The translations under genes were made by a program, and so were the position numbers. Below are positions 12,150 through 22,634 of a stretch of 39,898 nt of DNA, one piece after another. Under the pieces are notes generated by a model that saw only the letters and a program-made list of their open reading frames with translations, searched no databases and was not told where the DNA came from. This DNA is from a virus, in IMG/VR virus record IMGVR_UViG_3300032296_000754, positions 1-39,898 of that record. One strand, written 5' to 3'. Within the stretch, counting starts at the first letter, position 1. Each line of letters opens with the position of its first letter.

Positions 12150-14400
12150 CTACCATCTCCTGCCATCTGGCATCGTTTGTCTGCATCAATCGATACAACT
12201 CAAAGTTTGCGTCTTGCAGCCTACGTCTGCGATATATATCACGAACTGCATAAAAGTCAGCCCTATCTTGTAAAGACGCTTGGGTGTACGCCGCAAAGCC
12301 AGGTACTGTGCCGATCTCCGATATTGTTTCGCTTTGCCCTTCGGACATTCCGCTTTCGGTCTGCGTAGTGTTTTCGTTGGAAGATGCCGCAGGGGGTGGG
12401 CCAAGGCTTAGAACCTCAACTGCGTTTGCCATAGATACTGGGCTGGTTACCGATATAGTCGCATCCAATGGCAAAACGCTTTGCGCCGAAGATATACTTG
12501 GCCCTTGCACGAACGACTCGCTAAATGCGCTCTCGAAACGCGCTTGCGCTGAGAAGGTATTTGACGAAGACGTATCCTGCACCTCCTGCATACCACTCTC
12601 TTGCTGTTGTGCGCTTTCTTTAACTTCCGAATTGGCTACAGCCAGTGCGGGGGCTTGATTTAATTCAGGTTGCTCAATCACATCTGCGATGGCAGACGCT
12701 GGAGTCTGATTTACCTCCACCCGCTCAGTTACTTCTGACACAGTTACGGCAAGCGAAGGTGCTTGTTCTTGCTCTACGCGCTCTGTTGCGTCTGGACCAA
12801 TTGAATCTAGTGCAGAGGATTGTTCAGACTCTACCCGCTCGGATATGTCTGGAGTGGTTGGCGACAGCGTAGCGGGTTGTTCTGGCTCCGACTGCTCGAC
12901 TGCATCTTGGTCGGATGCGACAAGCACAGGGGATTGTTCTAATTCCAGCCGCTCAACTACGTCTGGTCCGGTTATGCTCAACGCCGGGTTTTGATCTATT
13001 TCCAGCCGCTCGACTGCGTCTGATTCAATTGCTTCAAACGTGTCAGCCTGTTCCGACTGCTCGGTTATGTCAGAGACAGTCGCCTCAAGCACATTGTCTT
13101 GGCTTATTTCCAGACGCTCGGTTGCATTTAAGTCAATTGTTTCAGGCGCAAAGGGCTGATCCGGCTGCTCCGTTATCTCAGAGACAGTGGCTTCAGACAC
13201 AACTTCTTGACTTAGTTCCAGCCGCTCGGTTGCGTCTAATTCAATTGTTTCAGGCGCAAAGGGCTGATCCGGCTGCTCCGTTATGTCAGAAAGACTTGCC
13301 TCAGACGCAACTTCTTGACTTAGTTCAGACTGCTGGGTTGTGTCTGGATCGTCTGCATTCAACGAATCAACTTGGTCAGATTTCTCCGCTACTTCTGGCT
13401 GATCAACATCCATTGCAGTTGATTGTTCTGATTCCGATCTTTCGGTTGCGTCTGTGCCAGTTGCGGCCAGAGCAGCAACCTGATCTGGATCAAGGCGCTC
13501 AACCGCTTCAACCTCGCGCACACTAACCTCCACATCCGCCTCCGGCTCGTCAGCGATTGTTGCAACCTCCTCGGTTTCCGCGACTTCCTCCATCTGCTCA
13601 ACTTCGACGGCCACTTCGCTTATCTCCTGCACTTGCTCCAGTGCATCTGTGGCTGTCTCTTGCACCTCTTCTATTTGCTCTGTCGTAAGCTCCGCGCTCT
13701 GCTCAACGGCTTCGGCAATCGCAGCCACAGGGTCTGCAATGGTTTCGATACTGGCTGGTGGGCAGCTTGGGTCCATAGGTGTCAGATTGCAGTCAACGGT
13801 CACGATAGGCGTCGGCGCAACCCATGAAAGAATGCCGGACTGGTTCTGAAGATACTGCGCGTTACGCCCGTAAAAAAGCGGAATGTTGTCTTCAGGGTTT
13901 GGGCCTGTGATGCCTGCGGTGAAATCGCGCCAACCTGAGAAACCCAGATTACCGTAATTCAGTTGAATCTTACCGTCCGAAAAAAGACCTATCTCGAAGG
14001 TGCTACTGTTATTTGTGCCGTACTCGTTCGTGCCGTACCAGCCAAATAGGATAGAATTATCGTCGCGACGGTAATATGGGTTGCCAGTATAGCTGATTAA
14101 GTCTGACCAGTAGCCGTATATCGTGTTGCGCTGCGCCCGATCTAGCGGTTCGCCATTGCAGCACAGGTTAGCGGCGCTCTGGAAAGACACGAAGCCGTTG
14201 GATGAAACCCATGCGTCGGTAAACGTCTGCCCCCAATAGTCGAACTCAAAACCAAGGCTGACACGGGCTGTGTTGTCATCGCCTAAATTAAGGGGCGTCA
14301 TTGTCGTTGGAGTGCCATTGATCTGCGGTGGTATTAAGGCAGGCTCATAGACTTGCGCACGAACAGGCGTTGCACAAGTCAGCAGGACAACTACCCGCAA
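12133..14400 (-). CDS. Secreted NIDO-like protein with 19-residue repeats
   Basis: The likely signal peptide is LLRVVVLLTCATPVRA followed by Q. The next 200 residues have the pattern of a NIDO-like beta domain: SLGFEFDYWGQTFTDAWVSSNGFVSF, then YGYWSDLI, FEIGLFSDGKIQLNYG and FTAGITGP. About 16 tandem repeats of 17-19 residues follow (consensus ATER-E--Q---AL-----D), and a conserved-looking C-terminal segment PGFAAYTQASLQDRADFYAV ends the protein. No ATG fits: TTG 14400 gives 755 residues, an upstream TTG at 14472 would overlap the previous gene by 62 bases and give 779. Function unknown; exported or surface-associated by inference. Confidence 0.65.
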   Translation of the reverse strand: MRVVVLLTCATPVRAQVYEPALIPPQINGTPTTMTPLNLGDDNTARVSLGFEFDYWGQTFTDAWVSSNGFVSFQSAANLCCNGEPLDRAQRNTIYGYWSDLISYTGNPYYRRDDNSILFGWYGTNEYGTNNSSTFEIGLFSDGKIQLNYGNLGFSGWRDFTAGITGPNPEDNIPLFYGRNAQYLQNQSGILSWVAPTPIVTVDCNLTPMDPSCPPASIETIADPVAAIAEAVEQSAELTTEQIEEVQETATDALEQVQEISEVAVEVEQMEEVAETEEVATIADEPEADVEVSVREVEAVERLDPDQVAALAATGTDATERSESEQSTAMDVDQPEVAEKSDQVDSLNADDPDTTQQSELSQEVASEASLSDITEQPDQPFAPETIELDATERLELSQEVVSEATVSEITEQPDQPFAPETIDLNATERLEISQDNVLEATVSDITEQSEQADTFEAIESDAVERLEIDQNPALSITGPDVVERLELEQSPVLVASDQDAVEQSEPEQPATLSPTTPDISERVESEQSSALDSIGPDATERVEQEQAPSLAVTVSEVTERVEVNQTPASAIADVIEQPELNQAPALAVANSEVKESAQQQESGMQEVQDTSSSNTFSAQARFESAFSESFVQGPSISSAQSVLPLDATISVTSPVSMANAVEVLSLGPPPAASSNENTTQTESGMSEGQSETISEIGTVPGFAAYTQASLQDRADFYAVRDIYRRRRLQDANFELYRLMQTNDARWQEMVDEQYK

Positions 14401-14410
14401 GAGGTATGTC

Positions 14411-16297
14411 TTAATCCTTGACAGGGCGAAGCTCGACGTTTTCGGTCCACGCGGCGCGGGCTTCCTCACCAATCAAACCCAAGAATGGGCACGGTGTTCC
14501 GGCCATCTCCATTGCCCTAAAGACGCGAAAGTCTTGGCATAGGAGACTGACGGCGGCGACACGCATACCCATATCGTAAAGGGTCTTAGACAGCTTCATC
14601 CGTTCGCAGTTCTGGTCACGCACGGTGCGGCCAGCCGACAAGCCAATGATTTGCGTCTGCACTGCGCCAGACTGGCCAGTGGTGCATAGGTCTTGGCTGT
14701 AGGACATCATGCTTGGCGCGATGGCGCTCGGCGGTGGCGACTTGATGTTCTGGTCGATGACCTGACGCGATACGTTCTCGCTGTAGCTTTTGCTGTCAGA
14801 TACGTTGACGTTATTGTTCTGATTGACGTTGTTGCTGGTCTGGTTGACCGTGCTGTTGCTAGTTTCGTTCGTCGTATTGATGTTATTATTCGTGTTTTTA
14901 CTATCCACCGTGCTGTTTTGGTTGACGGTTTGGTTCACCGTGGATGTGCTGACATCGTTATTGAAATTGCGGTTTGTATTATCAGATGTGCTGTCAGAAG
15001 TGTTCTGGTTAATGTTGTTCATTGTGCCAGAGTTCACGTTGTAGTTCGTGTTGGTGCTGTTATTCGTATTTTGGTTTACGTTCGTAGCGTTTAACGTGTT
15101 CTGATTAATGTTCGTGACAGTACCAGAGTTGATATTCTGATTTACGTTATTGTTCGTATTCACGTTTGTGGCGTTCAACGTATTCTGGTTAATGTTAGTC
15201 ATAGTTCCAGAATTGATGTTCTGATTAACATTTGTGTTTGCGTTTGTGACGTTCGACGTGTTCTGGATGATCGACGTAACGGTTCCAGAGTTAATGTTCT
15301 GGTTGACATTGTTGTTGGTATTTACGTTTGTGGACGTGCTAGTGTTTACGTTCGTATTATTGGCGCTCGACGTGCTTTGATTAATGTTGGTCATTGTGCC
15401 AGAATTGATGTTCTGGTTGACGTTCGTGTTAGTATTATTCGATGTGTTCTGATTAATGTTAGTCATAGTTCCAGAATTAATGTTCTGGTTCACGTTATTG
15501 TTCGTGTTTACATTTGTGGAATTAGACGTGTTCTGATTGATGTTAGTCATCGTCCCAGAATTGATGTTTTGGTTCACGTTTGTATTGGTGTTATTTGATG
15601 TGTTTTGGTTAATATTAGTCATCGTCCCAGAGTTTATATTCTGGTTGACGTTGTTGTTAGTGTTTAAGTTCGTGGAACTTGAAGTATTTTGATTTACGTT
15701 TGTGCTGGTGCTTACGTTTGTGTTGGTGTTGTTCGATGTACTTTGGTTAATATTAGTCATTGTTCCAGAGTTTATATTCTGGTTCACGTTATTGTTAGTA
15801 TTTATGTTAGTGGAACTGGACGTGTTTTGATTGATATTCGTCATCGTTCCAGAGTTGATGTTTGTATTGGTGCTGGTAGAATTTAACGTGTTTTGATTGA
15901 TATTTGTCATTGTCCCAGAATTTATGTTCTGATTGACGTTTGTGCTAGTTGATGTGTTCTGGTTTACGTTCGTACTGGTGTTTACGTTCGTGTTGGTGTT
16001 CACATTAGTAGCGTTGGACGTGTTCTGGTTAATGTTTGTAACCGTTCCAGAATTGATATTCTGGTTTACATTATTGTTAGTGTTTACATTTGTGCTGGTT
16101 GATGTGCTGGTAGACGTGTTATTATTCTGGTTTACGTTCGTGTTAGTGGACGTGCTGGTAGACGTATTAGTATTATCTGTCGTGCTGTTGGTTGTCGTAT
16201 TATATATGTATTCCGTCGGCGCTGTGGATGTGGCCTGTGCCAACACCATCGACGATGACGCAATTAACGAGATAAAACCCAGCACAAATTTTTTCAT
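14411..16297 (-). CDS. Secreted Asn/Thr-repeat protein, 628 aa
   Basis: A clear signal peptide (MKKFVLGFISLIASSSMVLA, cleavage before Q21) is followed by about 430 residues of almost only Asn, Thr, Ser, Val, Ile, Gln and Gly. The motif INSGTMTNINQ recurs twelve times with small changes, in units of about 20-35 residues. A C-terminal domain of about 110 residues has four cysteines (QDLC, QNCERM, LLCQDF, GTPCPF) and looks globular. The composition suggests a repetitive beta structure or an adhesive fibre. ATGA overlap with the upstream gene shows co-translation. I do not recognise the family. Confidence 0.75.
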   Translation of the reverse strand: MKKFVLGFISLIASSSMVLAQATSTAPTEYIYNTTTNSTTDNTNTSTSTSTNTNVNQNNNTSTSTSTSTNVNTNNNVNQNINSGTVTNINQNTSNATNVNTNTNVNTSTNVNQNTSTSTNVNQNINSGTMTNINQNTLNSTSTNTNINSGTMTNINQNTSSSTNINTNNNVNQNINSGTMTNINQSTSNNTNTNVSTSTNVNQNTSSSTNLNTNNNVNQNINSGTMTNINQNTSNNTNTNVNQNINSGTMTNINQNTSNSTNVNTNNNVNQNINSGTMTNINQNTSNNTNTNVNQNINSGTMTNINQSTSSANNTNVNTSTSTNVNTNNNVNQNINSGTVTSIIQNTSNVTNANTNVNQNINSGTMTNINQNTLNATNVNTNNNVNQNINSGTVTNINQNTLNATNVNQNTNNSTNTNYNVNSGTMNNINQNTSDSTSDNTNRNFNNDVSTSTVNQTVNQNSTVDSKNTNNNINTTNETSNSTVNQTSNNVNQNNNVNVSDSKSYSENVSRQVIDQNIKSPPPSAIAPSMMSYSQDLCTTGQSGAVQTQIIGLSAGRTVRDQNCERMKLSKTLYDMGMRVAAVSLLCQDFRVFRAMEMAGTPCPFLGLIGEEARAAWTENVELRPVKD

Positions 16298-16524
16298 GAT
16301 CTGTCAGCCTTGTTATCCAGCTTGTCTTCAATTCTGCGAAGGTGCGTCATTACTTCGTCAAATTTCTTGTCGATGGATTGAAATTTCTCATCGCCAAAGC
16401 CCAGCCGCGCTTCAAGCAGCGTCAGTTTGTTGGTCAGATTTACCCAGACAGTTATCAGCGCCCCAATAAAGCTAAGGGCGGTGATGACAAAGCCAAGGAT
16501 GGTGAAAAGTGTGTTAGTATCCAT
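16294..16524 (-). CDS. Small membrane protein with C-terminal coiled coil, 76 aa
   Basis: Residues 6-28 are a membrane segment (LFTILGFVITALSFIGALIT); residues 33-72 are a heptad-rich helix (KLTLLEARLGFGDEKF, then DEVMTHLRRIEDKLDNK). This resembles small phage proteins often called holin-like or haemolysin XhlA-like. The ribosome site is weak. Its stop overlaps the start of the secreted repeat gene (ATGA). Confidence 0.65.
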   Translation of the reverse strand: MDTNTLFTILGFVITALSFIGALITVWVNLTNKLTLLEARLGFGDEKFQSIDKKFDEVMTHLRRIEDKLDNKADRS

Positions 16525-16553
16525 GAGAAATGATACTCAAAAGATTGACCATG

Positions 16554-17033
16554 TTATTCTCCGGATAATGGCGGAACAGGCCACTCAATGTTGAACGGGT
16601 CACTCTGATTCGTAATATCACGCAAAGCCTGACGATACGATCCCCAATTTGCAGCTTTGGCATCAGTCAATGGCGCATCAGGAAGCTGGGTCCAATCGCA
16701 AGCAATTAGACGGTGATTGCGTTGAGCGCGAACAGCCGCCCACTCTTGCTCTGTGCGAGCAGCAATTTCTTCCTCGTTCATTGGAACGACAATCCGCGTC
16801 TGGTAGTAGACGCCGTTGTCGGGCGACTTAACCGGACCGACTTCTTCCAGCTTCTCAAACACACCGTGTTCTGGTGGCATGGAGAAATCGTAAATACCGT
16901 AGCCGTAAGGCTCAATGTGTTCCGGCAAAAGCGGGAACGGCAAAGATACGCTGGGGTTGACTTGCTTGAAGTTATCAAGAGCTACTGGGTTGCCTGTTGG
17001 CTGACCGTTTTCGAGTGCAATAAGAAACATCAT
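16554..17033 (-). CDS. Tail fibre assembly chaperone-like protein
   Basis: The C-terminal 60 residues (RNHRLIACDWTQLPDAPLTDAKAANWGSYRQALRDIT, then WPVPP) are the classic signature of phage tail (fibre) assembly chaperones. The N-terminal half (PYGYGIYDFSMPPE) is a variable region. The gene follows the last fibre gene with an ATGA overlap, the usual place for a chaperone that folds or protects fibre tips. Confidence 0.8.
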   Translation of the reverse strand: MMFLIALENGQPTGNPVALDNFKQVNPSVSLPFPLLPEHIEPYGYGIYDFSMPPEHGVFEKLEEVGPVKSPDNGVYYQTRIVVPMNEEEIAARTEQEWAAVRAQRNHRLIACDWTQLPDAPLTDAKAANWGSYRQALRDITNQSDPFNIEWPVPPLSGE

Positions 17034-17851
17034 ACATTCCCAGTGTTAGTTGATGGAAAGGAGCGACCTGTGCCCCAAATTATTCGAACAGCGCCGCCTG
17101 ATCCGTCTCCGGGACTAGTATTAGAGCCGGGATAGCCAGAAACCGAAGCGCCACCACCCCCGCCACCGCCGTAGCCACCACCAAACTTTCCGCCCCCTGC
17201 GGTCCCGCCGGAGCCACCTGTACCAGCACCACCGGAATTCTGACTGCTGCTGGGATAACCACCCCCGCTACCTCCAGTACCGTTAGAGCCTTGGCCTAAA
17301 ATACCGACGCCGCCGCCGCCACCTCCTGCGCCTTGTGAGTAGACATAATTTGGCGGGATGTAATCATCAATAAAAGAACCAGAACCGCCCCCGCCGCCGC
17401 CACCGCCTGCGCCGTTATCGCCTGATGCACCATAGAAACCTCTGCTACCACCGTTACCTGTGTAACCACCCGCGCCGCCGCCGCCGTTATAATAGCCATT
17501 GCCGCCATTGCCGCCGCCATCACCAGTATATCCGCCGCCACCGGCTGATCCACCGTTACCTTGCACAGTGCCAGACGATATAAAGTAACTGGGTTGGTTA
17601 CCATTACTAGCAACTACGACAGTGTATGAACTACCTGGCACAACTGAGATATTATTTTTCCATCCGAGGCCAGCACCACCGCCGTTATCGCCACCGCCAT
17701 TGCCGCCTCCGCCGACACAAACAACAGAAACGCTTGTAACACCCGCTGGTGCGACCCACGAAAAAGTCCCAGATGAGGTGTATGCCTGTTGCCCAGGCGC
17801 TGCACCAGTAGCCCCCCCGACCATCAGTAATGCGCGAGATACGTTATCCAT
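17030..17851 (-). CDS. Glycine-rich fibre or adhesin protein, 273 aa
   Basis: Start chosen at ATG 17851, just past the preceding stop; an earlier in-frame start would overlap by about 60 bases. Residues 26-46 (YTSSGTFSWVAPAGVTSVSVV) match the strand that leads many phage glycine-rich tip domains. Residues 47-255 are dominated by Gly with Asn, Ser, Ala and Tyr, a pattern like the polyglycine sandwich of receptor-binding adhesins. The end (GAVRIIWGTGRSFP) is typical of this class. It probably forms a host-binding tip. Confidence 0.7.
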   Translation of the reverse strand: MDNVSRALLMVGGATGAAPGQQAYTSSGTFSWVAPAGVTSVSVVCVGGGGNGGGDNGGGAGLGWKNNISVVPGSSYTVVVASNGNQPSYFISSGTVQGNGGSAGGGGYTGDGGGNGGNGYYNGGGGAGGYTGNGGSRGFYGASGDNGAGGGGGGGGSGSFIDDYIPPNYVYSQGAGGGGGGVGILGQGSNGTGGSGGGYPSSSQNSGGAGTGGSGGTAGGGKFGGGYGGGGGGGASVSGYPGSNTSPGDGSGGAVRIIWGTGRSFPSTNTGNV

Positions 17852-17855
17852 CGCC

Positions 17856-18386
17856 TTACGCCGTGTAGTTCGTCTGAGATGCACCACGCCAGTTAGTACC
17901 AGCGTCATCAGTGACAAATGTGAAAAGGTGTACGCGACTGGTTGTCAGGGTTGGTGCAGTGCCTCCAGGCCAGCGAACAGTAGTCGGCCAAGTGACCGTT
18001 CCACTTGTGTGTGTTAGTTCCAGCGTAAACGCATATGCGCGGCTGGATGGCGGGTTGCTAAACGTGAACGTGCTGTTCCCGTTGATGGTCTTGGTAAAGA
18101 AGTTACCCAAGGAACAGTCAATGTCCAAGGCCGCAACCGCAGTCAAACTACCGCGAACCGGACCAAGCTGATCGGCTGTCGCTATGGTGGATGTTCCTGT
18201 GAAGGTAGGAGTCGCAAGCGAAGTCCCAGAAGGCAGAGTAACCGTGCCAGTAAATGTCGGGGACGCAAGCGGAGCCACTCCGGTCAGCGTGTTACCGGAG
18301 AACGAGATTGTCTTATTGGTCACAGTCTGAGTGTTTACCGCAGTCAAGACGTTTGATGGGACAACAATGTTGGAAAGATTAGCCAT
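17856..18386 (-). CDS. Tail fibre protein, 176 aa
   Basis: ATG 18386 has GGAG five bases upstream, so the longer reading from 18422 is rejected. The product has repeated fibre motifs: NTQTVTNKTISFSGNTLTGV and two PTFTGT segments, followed by a beta-rich domain (FTKTINGNSTFTFSNPP, then YAFTLELTHTSGTVTWP, then WRGASQTNYTA) typical of phage tail fibre tips. It lies inside the fibre gene cluster. Confidence 0.75.
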   Translation of the reverse strand: MANLSNIVVPSNVLTAVNTQTVTNKTISFSGNTLTGVAPLASPTFTGTVTLPSGTSLATPTFTGTSTIATADQLGPVRGSLTAVAALDIDCSLGNFFTKTINGNSTFTFSNPPSSRAYAFTLELTHTSGTVTWPTTVRWPGGTAPTLTTSRVHLFTFVTDDAGTNWRGASQTNYTA

Positions 18387-18394
18387 TAAAACTC

Positions 18395-18556
18395 CTATCG
18401 CTTCCACAGTCCAGCCGGACAAAAACCAGCAGGTACTTTCCGCGCTTTACGTTTGATCGGACAGCCGCATTTACCACACAAAAAGCCCAGCAACAAATGC
18501 TCGCATTCGGAGCATGTCTGCACACGCTCATTTATTATTTCCCGTGTTATATTCAT
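18395..18556 (-). CDS. Small zinc-ribbon-like protein, 53 aa
   Basis: ATG 18556 overlaps the upstream stop (ATGA) and the gene ends nine bases before the next start. The product has CSEC at 15-18, CGKCGC at 27-32 and a last cysteine at 46 (GFCPAGLW), so six or seven cysteines in 53 residues plus a basic stretch KRKARK. This is a recurrent small protein of phage fibre regions. It probably binds zinc; its role is unknown. Confidence 0.7.
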   Translation of the reverse strand: MNITREIINERVQTCSECEHLLLGFLCGKCGCPIKRKARKVPAGFCPAGLWKR

Positions 18557-19202
18557 AACTTAGTCACACGCAGCGTTTGAAAATTTGTAGATGTAGAGCC
18601 TACACTTGCACCGTCGTAATCTGAAGATAGGCCGCAATACACGGGAGTCGCACCGTAGTTGTCACTAATCGACATTTCGTTACCGATTTGAGTCCCAGAC
18701 AAGGTCCAATCATTAAGACCAACAGTTACGCGTGCCCTAGTGCGATTAAGAGATGGTTCATGCCACAAGTGCATAGTTATAAAATAATCTGAGCTTGGGG
18801 ATAATGTACCACTGGAACTGTTTGATGATGATGTTCCGAACAGTCCAGGTGTAGTGCAGTCGCATTGCAGAGAAATGCGACTACCGTTCGCAGACCAAGC
18901 CCAAACTGGTGTAATGCCGTTGGAAGAAAATATCGCTATTGCAGGGTCAGAGCAGTTATTAGTAACTAATACGCTAGTCTGAAATAGATATTCTCCGGCG
19001 TAGGCTCCAGCAGTCTGTAATTCATACACAGAACCACTAGCATCTCCGGCTGTCTGATACCCGTAAGTCGCGCTAAATTGCGTCTGGAGAGATGACTGGC
19101 CTGGGTAATAATTTAACCCTTCTGGGGCCGAGCTAACTTTAAGATCCCATATAGTAGTGGGTGACGGCGCTCCACCCAAAAGTGCCATTTGAATAGCAGT
19201 CA

Positions 19203-19203
<1 letters not shown>
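18553..19203 (-). CDS. Fibre-associated beta-rich (lectin-like) protein, 216 aa
   Basis: ATG 19203 shares bases with the stop of the collagen-like gene (TAATG). The product has jelly-roll-like strands: YEYLFQTS-type segments, SDYFITMHLWHEPSLNRTRARV, LNDWTLSGTQIG and a final NFQTLRVTKL. This resembles concanavalin-like domains in phage fibres, but I cannot name the family. It lies directly after the large fibre gene. Confidence 0.6.
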
Positions 19204-22394
<3,191 letters not shown>

Positions 22395-22448
22395 GCTTAT
22401 CCCTTCGGATTCTTCTTAGCATTTTAAGAGTTAGATGCCAACTCTGTA

Positions 22449-22634
22449 TTATGGCTCAGGCTCTATTGGGACAACATCCAATGTGTCTAGATCAACCTTG
22501 TACTTTGAGTCATCGACGGGCTGGTGTTCCATATAGGCTTCATCCTCACCGCAGTTTATGTCGATGTCCTCAACCAAGCATGAAATGCTGCAACGGATGT
22601 CACCGTCAATTTTCTTGTAAATTATGTAATTCAT
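22449..22634 (-). CDS. Hypothetical protein, 61 aa
   Basis: The gene is coupled to the J-like gene by ATGA. The product is acidic, with KVDLDTLDVVPIEPEP at the end and two Cys near residues 15-19. I do not recognise the family. Its location between the J-like and fibre genes suggests a role in tail tip or fibre assembly. About 54 bases without features separate it from the fibre gene. Confidence 0.65.
   Translation of the reverse strand: MNYIIYKKIDGDIRCSISCLVEDIDINCGEDEAYMEHQPVDDSKYKVDLDTLDVVPIEPEP

Noticed and set aside
14340-14400. Lipoprotein signal (LLTC) in the NIDO-like protein
   Set aside because: Thr precedes the cysteine, where Gly, Ala or Ser is expected, and a normal cleavage site (VRA before Q) follows.
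14693-16469. Several plus-strand frames opposite the Asn/Thr-repeat gene
   Set aside because: They are Val/Leu-rich complements of AAC/ACN repeat codons. The minus frame has a start, a signal peptide and a distinct C-terminal domain.
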